From UKL13-2 sp043756275 (lineage in GTDB: Bacteria; Pseudomonadota; Gammaproteobacteria; Burkholderiales; Usitatibacteraceae): a stretch of 31,816 nt of DNA. The DNA is taken from contig JAYURJ010000195.1 in the NCBI GenBank assembly GCA_043756275.1, positions 1 through 31,816 on the forward strand. The letters are read 5' to 3'. Positions 8,410 through 15,113 of the stretch are shown here, piece after piece; position 1 is the stretch's first letter; each line of letters begins with the position of its first letter. The notes beneath the pieces were generated by a model. That model was not told where the DNA came from. It ran no database searches and worked only from the letters and a program-made list of their open reading frames with translations. A program made the translations under genes and the position numbers.

Positions 8410-8432
8410 AGTATGCACGGTTGTTGCATACT
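8410..8432. promoter_or_regulatory. Palindromic operator candidate for the VapB antitoxin
   Basis: AGTATGCA (8410-8417) and TGCATACT (8425-8432) are perfect 8-bp arms with a 7-nt spacer, lying two bases upstream of the -35 box. AbrB-type antitoxins bind palindromes of this size and place. Binding itself is inferred. Confidence 0.5.
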
Positions 8433-8537
8433 TTATGTGGCATCGCCATTCTGTCTACCGTTGTGTGTTGCGAAAACACCATTGCTGGAGCAGATCGCAG
8501 GCTATTTTTCGCTGGGGAACGCGGTCAAATGACAATT

Positions 8538-9452
8538 TAGTGTAGTGCTTCGTAGGTAATAGCACTAATGTTTATCTGCTGGCTTCAAGAACTATTCGAC
8601 ATGTTTTGGGACGGCGATGCGACATGCAAGTGTGATTGAGTTGGGCATCACGCAGCGGCAGAAACTGGTGACGCTGGCGCAATCGAATACGACCAAAGTG
8701 CGATCACCGCGGTGTGCGGCCATTGTGTTGCTCGCGGCGGATAGTTTTGACAACCACGACATTGGCGAGATGCTCGATGGGGAGCAATTCAAGGTGTCGC
8801 ACGATCCCAATTTCGTTGAGAAGCTCGAAGACATCGTCGGCCTGTACATGTCCCCGCCCGAACACGCGCTGGCGCTGTGCTGCGATCAGAAAAGCCAGAT
8901 ACAAGCACTTGATTGCACCCGGCCGAGCCTGCCGATGAAGCGCGGCCGCGCGGCCACCATGACGCACGACTACAAGCGCCACGGCACGACCACTCTGTTT
9001 GCCGCGATGAGCATGCTCGACGGCGCGGTCATCTCTCGTTGCGCGCAGCGCCACCGCCCTATCGAGTGGCTCGACTTCAGACGCCAAATAGACAGGGAGA
9101 CGCCGCAACAGATGGCACTTCATCTGATCTGCGACAACTATGCGACGCGCAAGCATCAGAAGGTCAAAGAGTGGATCGCAAAGCACCCCCGCTTTCATGT
9201 TCATTTCACTCCCACCTCCGCGTTCTGGCTCAACATGGTCGAGCGGTTCTTTCGCGACATCTCCACCACGCGTCTTAGCAACGGCGTCTTCCGCAGCGTC
9301 CCCGAACTGACCAAAGCGATAATGGAATACATAGCCGTGCATAGCAAGAACCCTAAACCATTTGTGTGGACTGCCAGTGCCAACGACATCCTCGCCAAGG
9401 TAATCCGCGCCAATCGCAACTTAAGTGCCAAAGAGAATGAAGCACTACACTA
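8538..9452 (+). mobile_element. IS630-family insertion sequence, internally deleted
   Basis: The ends are perfect 14-bp inverted copies, TAGTGTAGTGCTTC (8538-8551) and its complement (9439-9452). The outermost TA on each side is the target duplication typical of IS630/Tc1 elements, leaving a 911-bp element at 8540-9450. Intact relatives with a transposase of about 350 residues are roughly 1.1-1.2 kb, so this copy is short by about 0.25-0.3 kb, matching the gap seen in its transposase. It lies upstream of the vapBC promoter. No second copy occurs in the window. Confidence 0.88.
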
Positions 9453-9453
9453 G
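8617..9453 (+). pseudogene. IS630-family transposase with in-frame loss of the DNA-binding middle
   Basis: The open frame is 278 residues. Residues 1-52 match the family N-terminus (VIELGITQRQKLVTLAQS, RCAAIVLLAAD). The chain then jumps near nucleotides 8775-8795 (DIGEMLDGEQFKVSHDPNF) straight to the region just before the catalytic domain, FVEKLEDIVGLYMSPPEHAL. The helix-turn-helix part and linker of about 80-100 residues are missing. The catalytic core looks complete: D90 in CCDQKSQIQALD (usually CDEKSQ), MTHDYKRHGTTTLFA, D173 in LICDNYATRKH, and E209 in FWLNMVERFF. The stop codon TAG is partly formed by the TA target duplication. It probably cannot bind its own ends; whether it is expressed is unknown. 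Confidence 0.85.
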
Positions 9454-9590
9454 ATTGCTCATCGACGTTGGCAGGCGGGGTAGGAGAGTTCTCAGGGTGT
9501 CTGTCCGGCGGTGATTCTGGCAGATGCTATCGAAAGTCCGTCCACCCCAGCGTTCCCAGCTTGAACCAAAGAACGCGGAGAAACCATACA

Positions 9591-9672
9591 AGGTATCGAA
9601 GGGCTTCCTGTACTTAGGCGCTTCGATACCTCAGGGCGAACGGTGAATATTTGACTAAGCGAACAGCATTGG
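9591..9672. repeat. Partial copy of a palindromic dispersed repeat
   Basis: This stretch matches 25251-25332: the first 14 bases are identical, the loop differs but is equally long, and the last 52 bases (9621-9672) agree at 48 positions with 25281-25332. An 11-bp inverted repeat remains (9591-9601 with 9621-9631), while the outer left arm is not recognisable. The rest of the 278-bp gap after the IS element (9454-9731) shows no gene or RNA that I can support. The repeat ends 60 bp before the DUF3047 gene. Confidence 0.75.
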
Positions 9673-9731
9673 GATTGGTCAACCCAAGCGACTATGATGT
9701 TGTCTGGACAAGCGCGTGAAGGATGATGGTA

Positions 9732-10496
9732 ATGCGGATGCTGGCGTGCAGCGTGATCGTTGGTAGTTTGTGTGTAGTTGCAGGCTGCGCGGTCATTACG
9801 CCGCGTGCGGAAAAATCGGGATTGACGACGCCATTCTCGGCTGTTCAGCCATTCTCATTGACCTCCGCCGGTGAGATCTCACCACCGGCTTGGGAGCAAT
9901 GGGTGCTGTCGCGGTTTTTGGCGCGCACCAAATATCGTATCGTCGAGCATGAGGGCGAGCGCGTACTGGAAGCGGATGCGAATGTGTCGGCATCCGGTTT
10001 ATTGCAGCCGCTTTTACTCTCAGCATCGGATTACCCAAACCTGCAGTGGCGCTGGAAAGTACCGCAGTTGATTGCCGGTGCTGATAACGCCAGCCGCACG
10101 GGTGACGACTCCCCGGTGCGAATCATCGTTGCCTTTGATGGCGACAAATCCAAGTTTGATTTTGAAGACAGCGCACTCGCGCAGACCGTCAGGCTGTTCA
10201 GTGGACGCGAAATGCCCTATGCCACGATTCAGTACATTTGGGAAAACAAGCTGCCCAAGGAAACGGTGCTGGACCACGCCAAAACAACACGCGCAAAAAT
10301 GCTGGTTGTTGAATCCGGTCCGGAAAGGCTTGGGCAGTGGATCAATTTCCAGCGCAACGTGAAACAAGATTTCGAACGCTTGTTCGGCGAACCTCCCGGC
10401 CCGATCATCTTCGTTGGCGTGATGACGGATTCGAATGCCACTGAGACCCATACGAGAGGCTACTACGGTGACATTCGGTTTACGCGGCAGGAATGA
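9732..10496 (+). CDS. DUF3047 family lipoprotein
   Basis: A 254-residue protein with a lipoprotein signal: MRMLACSVIVGSLCVVAGC, giving a lipid-modified cysteine at residue 19. The mature part matches DUF3047: PLLLSASDYPNLQWRWKVP, DDSPVRIIVAFDGDKS, then TIQYIWENKLPK and a C-terminal GPIIFVGVMTDSNATETHT segment close to the end. The family is of unknown function and probably periplasmic or outer-membrane anchored. Three ATG codons compete (9723, 9726, 9732). I prefer 9732 because GAAGG at 9718-9722 then has a 9-nt spacing and the signal peptide is compact. It stands alone, with the palindromic repeat 60 bp upstream. Confidence 0.8.
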   Translation: MRMLACSVIVGSLCVVAGCAVITPRAEKSGLTTPFSAVQPFSLTSAGEISPPAWEQWVLSRFLARTKYRIVEHEGERVLEADANVSASGLLQPLLLSASDYPNLQWRWKVPQLIAGADNASRTGDDSPVRIIVAFDGDKSKFDFEDSALAQTVRLFSGREMPYATIQYIWENKLPKETVLDHAKTTRAKMLVVESGPERLGQWINFQRNVKQDFERLFGEPPGPIIFVGVMTDSNATETHTRGYYGDIRFTRQE

Positions 10497-10556
10497 CACC
10501 GCTTTCAGCGCAGTAGCGCTTAGAGTTGTTCCCGCCGATAAAAAAACCATAGAACA

Positions 10557-10608
10557 AGCATTGACGGGCATATTAGGGCATAAATTCCTGAAAACCCCCG
10601 CCAATGCT
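10557..10608. repeat. Imperfect 12-bp inverted repeat between convergent genes
   Basis: AGCATTGACGGG (10557-10568) pairs with CCCGCCAATGCT (10597-10608) with one mismatch and a 28-nt loop, in the 118-bp gap between the convergent DUF3047 and barstar genes. On the plus strand it is followed by AGTGTTTTATATTTTC, so it may help end DUF3047 transcription; the long loop makes this uncertain. Confidence 0.35.
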
Positions 10609-10614
10609 AGTGTT

Positions 10615-11055
10615 TTATATTTTCTTCATTCCCGGCGGCGACGTGGTCCCTGAAAGCACGACCAGCATCGGCTTGCCTTCGCCTTTCCAGAAATCCACCG
10701 CGTCCTGAAATAATTCAACGACGGTTTCAAGCTGGCTTTCGTGGTGGTCTGCGAAGGCGTCGGTGTGATCGAAATAAATCAGGTATCCTTGAGTCTCAAC
10801 CCAGTCCATGTCGGTGAGGCAATCGTAGAACGCGTCCCAGTTATTGCCAAAGTGCGACGGAAATTTCATCGCGACGGCGGCGTGGTTGAGAAACTGCTCT
10901 TTCTTTTCGATTTTCTGGCCCTCAAGATGAAAAAAGGCCATCCCTTTTGAGCGCGCAAGTTTGTTCAGTTCCGCAACACTCGCGTGCGATTTTGACCAAT
11001 ACACGCCGCGCGGTTGATCGCTGGCAAGAAGGTTCTTGAGCTCGGGAGATGCCAT
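10615..11055 (-). CDS. Barstar-family ribonuclease inhibitor
   Basis: A 146-residue protein with the barstar core: residues 40-100 contain FFHLEGQKIEKKEQFLNHAA, then KFPSHFGNNWDAFYDCLTDM, the most diagnostic segment of the family, followed by YLIYFDHTDAFA. It should act in the cytosol as a tight inhibitor of the secreted ribonuclease encoded directly upstream, protecting the producer. It starts 4 nt after that gene ends, and its ribosome binding site (AAGGAGT) lies inside the ribonuclease reading frame, so the two are translated from one message. The first 25 residues are an extension beyond the usual 90-residue barstar. Confidence 0.88.
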   Translation of the reverse strand: MASPELKNLLASDQPRGVYWSKSHASVAELNKLARSKGMAFFHLEGQKIEKKEQFLNHAAVAMKFPSHFGNNWDAFYDCLTDMDWVETQGYLIYFDHTDAFADHHESQLETVVELFQDAVDFWKGEGKPMLVVLSGTTSPPGMKKI

Positions 11056-11059
11056 CTCG

Positions 11060-11497
11060 TTACTCCTTGATTTTCTTGAACGAAGCGTAGTGGTCGTCGG
11101 TGTAGTAACAGGCTTCGCGTGCCTGCGTCTGCGGTTTGCCGGTCATGCCGCCGCAGACGATGCGACGCGCACCACGATCGCGAGAGCGGGGTGTCTTCAC
11201 CGTGTACTCGTGGTAAAAGCCGCGCGGTTGTTTGGGCAGAATGCGTTCGCGATTGGAAAAAACGCTGCCGTCTTTTGAATATGGAAAAGGGCCGTCTTTG
11301 CGGATCAGGTTCAGCGTATCGCGGCCTTCCTTTGGCAGATCCGTTACAAGAATGATCGGGAAATCCTTGAGGATGGGTGCGGAATCACGCGCGTGCACAA
11401 TGCTTGCAACACCAAACCCGCCAGCACCAATGCCGATGCCCATGCCCATGCAACACCAGGACAACCATCGCCAGAATTTATTCGCAACATTACTCAC
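11060..11497 (-). CDS. Secreted guanyl-specific ribonuclease (RNase Sa/barnase family)
   Basis: A 145-residue protein. Residues 1-36 are a signal sequence or anchor (WLSWCCMGMGIGIGAGGFGV, then VHA before RD). The catalytic part resembles Streptomyces RNase Sa: DTLNLIRKDGPFPYSKDG, VFSNRERILP, GFYHEYTV, RGARRIV and YYTDDHYASF. Mapped on RNase Sa, the expected active-site residues are E97, R108, R112 and H136, all present. It should cleave RNA after guanine outside the cytosol. The start is GTG at 11497 with GAGGTGG upstream, overlapping the thioesterase stop codon by 4 nt (GTGA). The barstar gene follows immediately. It may be an exported toxin or a scavenging nuclease. Confidence 0.85.
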   Translation of the reverse strand: MSNVANKFWRWLSWCCMGMGIGIGAGGFGVASIVHARDSAPILKDFPIILVTDLPKEGRDTLNLIRKDGPFPYSKDGSVFSNRERILPKQPRGFYHEYTVKTPRSRDRGARRIVCGGMTGKPQTQAREACYYTDDHYASFKKIKE

Positions 11498-11940
11498 AAT
11501 CCACCTCTTTGCAGTTGACCCGCAGCCAATACTTTCTTTGCCAGCTTGTCATTGAATCTGTCGTAATTAATGATAACCCGTTCGTGGGTGCCGGATGCGA
11601 TTGCGTCGATGCCGTCGTGCGCACTGACGCGAAAGGTCAGCTTGCGGCCTTCGATGCGTTCTAGTGTTGCTTGAACCGTGACAGTAAGCCCCGGCGGTGT
11701 TGCGGCGATGTGCGAGAGATTCACGTGCGTGCCGAGGCTTTGCTCGGCGGGCCAATCAAGATGCGGTTTTAATAAATCGACACAGGCCCATTCGCATAGC
11801 GCGATCATATAGCCAGTGGCAAATACGTTCGGCATGATTTGAAAATCAGCGGCCTCCGGATACACATAGGGCACTGTCTTGTTTTCAGGGACGGCGAAGC
11901 GGAAGGTGTGTGCAATGCCGGTTTGCAGGGAAGCTTTCAT
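11494..11940 (-). CDS. Hot-dog thioesterase, FlK (fluoroacetyl-CoA thioesterase)-like
   Basis: A 148-residue hot-dog protein. The segment FATGYMIALCEWACVDLL followed by SLGTHVNLSHIAATPPG carries the Thr, Glu and His arrangement known from the FlK thioesterase family, and ERIEGRKLTFRVSAHDG is the usual second hot-dog strand set. It should hydrolyse an acyl-CoA, but the substrate is unknown and FlK relatives are rarely specific for fluoroacetyl-CoA. The start at 11940 gives a normal family length; in-frame ATG codons further upstream lie inside fur. It begins 16 nt after the fur stop codon and overlaps the ribonuclease start. Confidence 0.75.
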   Translation of the reverse strand: MKASLQTGIAHTFRFAVPENKTVPYVYPEAADFQIMPNVFATGYMIALCEWACVDLLKPHLDWPAEQSLGTHVNLSHIAATPPGLTVTVQATLERIEGRKLTFRVSAHDGIDAIASGTHERVIINYDRFNDKLAKKVLAAGQLQRGGL

Positions 11941-11956
11941 GCCGACAATGCGTGGT

Positions 11957-12388
11957 TTACGCCGTTTTCTTGTGCGGACAGTGCGGCTTGACGCAATCGG
12001 CGTACAGATACAAGGAGTGGTCGTGAATATTGAATCCCCTGTCTTTGGCCACTTTCTGCTGACGCTTTTCAATTTCGGCGTCGTAAAACTCTTCCACGCG
12101 CCCACATTGCATGCACACGAGGTGATCGTGATGGCTACCTTCGTTTAATTCGAAAACCGCCTTGCCTCCTTCAAAGTGATGCCTCACCAGCAGTCCCGCC
12201 TGCTCGAATTGGGTCAGCACGCGGTACACGGTCGCCAAGCCGATGTCGGCATTTTCAAGCAGCAGCAGTTTGTAGACATCTTCGGCCGACATGTGGCGCT
12301 GGGTGGAGTTCTGAAACAGATCCAGCACCTTCAAGCGTGGAAAAGTGGCCTTGAGGCCCATGTTTCGCAGTTCTTTTGATTCAGACAT
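11957..12388 (-). CDS. fur: Ferric uptake regulator Fur
   Basis: A 143-residue Fur protein. The N-terminal winged helix is clear (LKATFPRLKVLDLFQ, HMSAEDVYKLL, IGLATVYRVLTQFEQAGLL). The dimerisation and metal part has the regulatory-site motif HHDHLVCMQCGRVEEF with the C-x-x-C pair, and a second cysteine pair near the C-terminus (CVKPHC). It represses iron-uptake genes when loaded with Fe(II). It is divergent from bamE, an arrangement common in betaproteobacteria, and is followed by three co-directional genes with spacings of 16, -4 and 4 nt, suggesting a shared transcript. I did not find a convincing Fur box in its own upstream region. Confidence 0.96.
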   Translation of the reverse strand: MSESKELRNMGLKATFPRLKVLDLFQNSTQRHMSAEDVYKLLLLENADIGLATVYRVLTQFEQAGLLVRHHFEGGKAVFELNEGSHHDHLVCMQCGRVEEFYDAEIEKRQQKVAKDRGFNIHDHSLYLYADCVKPHCPHKKTA

Positions 12389-12471
12389 GGCGATCTCGCA
12401 TTAATATAAACCATCATAAGCCGTTTTTGCGTGCAGGTTGCGCGGAGCAATGTTTACCGGTCGCGCAGATT

Positions 12472-12497
12472 TTGACGGGTGCGGCGTCGGCTATAAT
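12472..12497 (+). promoter_or_regulatory. Promoter of bamE(-dapB)
   Basis: A perfect TATAAT (12492-12497) lies 29 bp before the bamE start codon. The best -35 candidate is TTGACG at 12472-12477, but the spacer is then only 14 nt; ATTTTG at 12469 gives 17 nt. The -10 element is the stronger evidence. The fur promoter must lie in the same 138-bp gap, but I cannot place it. Confidence 0.5.
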
Positions 12498-12526
12498 GAA
12501 TTGTTAAGTCGTTTTGAAAGTTTGCT

Positions 12527-12964
12527 ATGCGCGTGTCCCGCAATTCTGTTCGTTTTCCCGCCTTTTTTGCCGTTGCAGTAGTGTCCTTGTTGATCGCTGG
12601 CTGCGCCGGATTTGGCGTGCATCGCATTGATATCCAGCAGGGCAACCTGGTCACGCAGGAGCAAGTCGCCAAAGTCAAACCCGGCATGAGCAGGTTTGAC
12701 GTGCGCGCAGCACTTGGCACCCCGTTGTTGCAGGATGTGTTTAACGGCAATCGCTGGGATTATTATTTCAGCCTTGACAAAGGCACCAAATATGGCCCCT
12801 TTGGTCGCGACAAACAGCAATTCAAAGTGACTGTGATGTTTGAAAACGACAAGGTCGCCAGGGTTGACGGCCAAGCCTCGGCAATCGAAATCTTGACCGG
12901 CGGTGGCGAAAAACGCCAGTTGCCCAATACATTGCCACCGGGCGCACCGCCGCCAAAACAGTAA
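12527..12964 (+). CDS. bamE: Outer membrane assembly lipoprotein BamE (OmlA/SmpA)
   Basis: A 145-residue lipoprotein and part of the BAM complex that folds outer-membrane proteins. The lipobox LIAGC ends at C26. The mature domain begins with HRIDIQQGNLVTQEQVAKVK, then PGMSRFDVRAALGTPLL and WDYYFSLDKG, followed by FKVTVMFENDKVARVDG, all typical of SmpA/OmlA. A proline-rich tail (PPGAPPPKQ) follows. The usual neighbour fur is divergent, and dapB starts 6 bp downstream, so the two are most likely co-transcribed. Confidence 0.95.
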   Translation: MRVSRNSVRFPAFFAVAVVSLLIAGCAGFGVHRIDIQQGNLVTQEQVAKVKPGMSRFDVRAALGTPLLQDVFNGNRWDYYFSLDKGTKYGPFGRDKQQFKVTVMFENDKVARVDGQASAIEILTGGGEKRQLPNTLPPGAPPPKQ

Positions 12965-12970
12965 GCGCAT

Positions 12971-13786
12971 ATGTCGGGGTCGGCACAATTGCAGTTGGCG
13001 ATTGCCGGTGGCGGTGGCCGCATGGGTCGCGCGTTGCTTGAAGCGGCGGGTGCTTTGCCAAATGCGAAGATCTGCGCCGTGCTTGAACATGCTGCAAGCC
13101 CGCTGCTCGGGCAAGATGCGAGCGTACTTTCCGCCAATGCCGCAGGCGTTACCATTAGCGCAGACGTTGATGCTGCAATCGCAAACGCAGCCGTGCTCAT
13201 CGATTTCACCCGACCCGACGCGACACTGCGCCATATTGCGGCATGCCGACAACGCGGCATCAATCTGGTGATTGGCACCACCGGTTTCTCTGCGGAAGAG
13301 AAAAAACAAATTGAGGCCGCTTCAGCCGACATCGCCATTGTGTTTGCCCCAAATATGAGTGTCGGCATAAACGTCATGCAGAAGCTCGTTGCGCTCGCCG
13401 CGAAAGCACTGCACGAACAATACGACATCGAAATTATTGAGACGCACCACAACCGAAAAGTCGATGCGCCATCAGGAACGGCGCTGCAATTGGGTGAAAT
13501 TGCGGCCAACTCAATTGGCAAGTCGTTGAATGAAATCGCGGTCTTTGACCGGCACGGCGTGATTGGGGAACGGAAATTGGGCAGTATCGGATTTTCAGCC
13601 ATGCGCGGCGGCGACATCGTCGGTGACCACACTGTCATGTTCGCCGGCACGGGTGAGCGCATCGAAATTACCCACAAGTCGTCGTCGCGCACCAACTATG
13701 CGCAAGGTGCGATGCTGGCCGCGATGTTTCTCACGGGCAAAAAAAGTGGCCTTTACGACATGCCCGAGGTGTTGGGGCTTAAGTAG
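12971..13786 (+). CDS. dapB: 4-Hydroxy-tetrahydrodipicolinate reductase
   Basis: A 271-residue NAD(P)H-dependent reductase in lysine and diaminopimelate synthesis. The Rossmann motif IAGGGGRMGR sits at residues 11-20, VIGTTGFS in the middle marks the nucleotide-binding domain, and ETHHNRKVDAPSGTA holds the catalytic His and Lys region. FSAMRGGDIVGDHTVMFAG follows and the protein ends in a normal C-terminus, so it is full length. It follows bamE by 6 bp. The carA promoter begins about 40 bp after its stop codon. Confidence 0.97.
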   Translation: MSGSAQLQLAIAGGGGRMGRALLEAAGALPNAKICAVLEHAASPLLGQDASVLSANAAGVTISADVDAAIANAAVLIDFTRPDATLRHIAACRQRGINLVIGTTGFSAEEKKQIEAASADIAIVFAPNMSVGINVMQKLVALAAKALHEQYDIEIIETHHNRKVDAPSGTALQLGEIAANSIGKSLNEIAVFDRHGVIGERKLGSIGFSAMRGGDIVGDHTVMFAGTGERIEITHKSSSRTNYAQGAMLAAMFLTGKKSGLYDMPEVLGLK

Positions 13787-13823
13787 GCAAGTAAGATTAA
13801 CGTAAATGCGACGCAAATGCGGT

Positions 13824-13852
13824 TTGCCGAAGCGGGCGCAATAAGGTAAAAT
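13824..13852 (+). promoter_or_regulatory. Promoter of the carA-ORF6N-carB operon
   Basis: TTGCCG (13824-13829), a 17-nt spacer and TAAAAT (13847-13852) form a good sigma-70 promoter. Transcription should begin near 13859, leaving a leader of about 110 nt before carA. Confidence 0.7.
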
Positions 13853-13888
13853 ACGCTCTTAATCGCGAGAGCTTTTATTCGAAGAGCG

Positions 13889-13923
13889 CGGGAAAGTGCC
13901 GACACCGGTCTTTCCCGTTTTTT
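13889..13923 (+). terminator. Terminator-like hairpin in the carA leader (candidate attenuator)
   Basis: CGGGAAAG (13889-13896) pairs perfectly with CTTTCCCG (13910-13917) and is followed by six T (13918-13923). It lies between the carA promoter and the carA start codon, so it would terminate part of the carAB transcripts unless disrupted. Upstream, GCTTTT (13871-13876) can pair with AAGAGC (13882-13887), and CGCGAG occurs twice (13864-13869 and 13934-13939), both able to pair with CTCGCG (13945-13950). Such alternatives are expected of an attenuator, but regulation is inferred. Confidence 0.5.
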
Positions 13924-13967
13924 ATGCGCGTCGCGCGAGCATTTCTCGCGTTTCCCCCGGAGTTTAC

Positions 13968-15113
13968 GTGCAACCCCCAACCCATCCCGCTGTCCTTGTG
14001 CTCGCCGATGGTTCGGTGTTCAAAGGGGCATCCATCGGCGCTGAAGGCCACAGCGCAGGCGAAGTGGTATTCAATACTGCGATGACCGGATATCAGGAAA
14101 TTCTGACCGATCCGTCGTACCTTGGCCAGATCGTCACGCTCACCTACCCGCACATCGGCAATACCGGCGCGAATGCGGAAGATGTCGAGTCTGACAAGTG
14201 CTTTGCCTCCGGACTCATTATTCGCGATCTGCCGACGCTCGCGTCCAACTGGCGCATGCAAGAAACATTGCCCGCTTATCTTGCGCGCAACAACGTGGTC
14301 TCGATTGCCAACATCGACACGCGTCGGCTCACGCGACTCATCCGTGAAAAAGGCGCGCAAAACGGTTGCATTTTCACCGGTTCGCATGATGCCGCCGCAA
14401 TCGCCATGGCGCTTGGCTTTGCGAAAGCCGCGCCGAATATGGCGGGGCTGGATTTGGCGAAAGTGGTGAGCTGCAAACAGTCCTATGCCTGGAATACATC
14501 AACATGGGCGCTCGGCGTGGGCTACGGCAAGCAGGAAAACCCAACATTTCATGTCGTGGCCTACGACTATGGCATCAAGCACAATATTCTGCGCATGCTC
14601 GCCGAGCGCGGCTGTCGAATAACTGTTTTGCCTGCACAGGTAACGGCTGAGGCCGCAATCGCACTAAAACCTGACGGCGTATTTCTGTCGAACGGTCCGG
14701 GCGATCCTGAGCCGTGCGAATACGCGATTAAGGCCATTGCAGACATTATCAGCAAAGATATTCCAGTATTCGGCATTTGCTTAGGCCATCAGTTGTTAGC
14801 GCTTGCGTCTGGTGCTAAGACGATGAAAATGAAATTTGGCCATCACGGTGCCAATCATCCGGTGCAGGATTTGGCGACGAAAAAAGTTTACATCACCAGC
14901 CAGAATCACGGCTTTGCGGCAGATGAGAAAACCTTGCCAGCCAATGTGCGCGTGACGCACAAGTCGCTATTCGATGGCACTTGTCAGGGGATTGAGCGGA
15001 CCGACAAGCAGGCGTTCAGTTTTCAGGGGCATCCCGAGGCCAGCCCGGGGCCGCATGAGGTGGGATATTTGTTTGACCGCTTTGTTGCGATGATGGAGTT
15101 GAAGCGTGGTTAG
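13968..15113 (+). CDS. carA: Carbamoyl-phosphate synthase small (glutaminase) subunit
   Basis: A 381-residue amidotransferase subunit that releases ammonia from glutamine for carbamoyl phosphate, serving arginine and pyrimidine synthesis. The N-terminal CarA domain has LADGSVFKGASIG and FNTAMTGYQEILTDPSY. The class I glutaminase domain has the nucleophile C271 in VFGICLGHQLLALASG (C269 in E. coli), with the His/Glu pair in FQGHPEASPGPHEVGYLFDRF near the end. I chose the GTG at 13968 because CGGAG lies 7 nt upstream and the length then matches E. coli CarA (382). An upstream in-frame GTG at 13896 lies within the leader hairpin. The next gene overlaps its last 8 nt. Confidence 0.97.
   Translation: MQPPTHPAVLVLADGSVFKGASIGAEGHSAGEVVFNTAMTGYQEILTDPSYLGQIVTLTYPHIGNTGANAEDVESDKCFASGLIIRDLPTLASNWRMQETLPAYLARNNVVSIANIDTRRLTRLIREKGAQNGCIFTGSHDAAAIAMALGFAKAAPNMAGLDLAKVVSCKQSYAWNTSTWALGVGYGKQENPTFHVVAYDYGIKHNILRMLAERGCRITVLPAQVTAEAAIALKPDGVFLSNGPGDPEPCEYAIKAIADIISKDIPVFGICLGHQLLALASGAKTMKMKFGHHGANHPVQDLATKKVYITSQNHGFAADEKTLPANVRVTHKSLFDGTCQGIERTDKQAFSFQGHPEASPGPHEVGYLFDRFVAMMELKRG

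Noticed and set aside
8461..8495. Words TGTGTGTTGCGA and CCATTGCTGGAG shared with 19485-19515
   Set aside because: Two 12-base matches in different order; about thirty chance 12-base matches are expected in a window of this size.
12389..12526. Fur box in the fur-bamE intergenic region
   Set aside because: The AT-rich stretch near 12398-12420 has only a weak match to the GATAATGATAATCATTATC consensus, no better than expected by chance.
13924..13967. Leader peptide starting at the ATG after the carA leader hairpin
   Set aside because: The frame runs out of register into carA without an early stop and has no ribosome binding site or telling codon run.
13896..13967. N-terminal extension of CarA from GTG at 13896
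   Set aside because: It starts within the terminator-like stem, has no ribosome binding site, and the added residues are not part of CarA; GTG at 13968 fits the family length.
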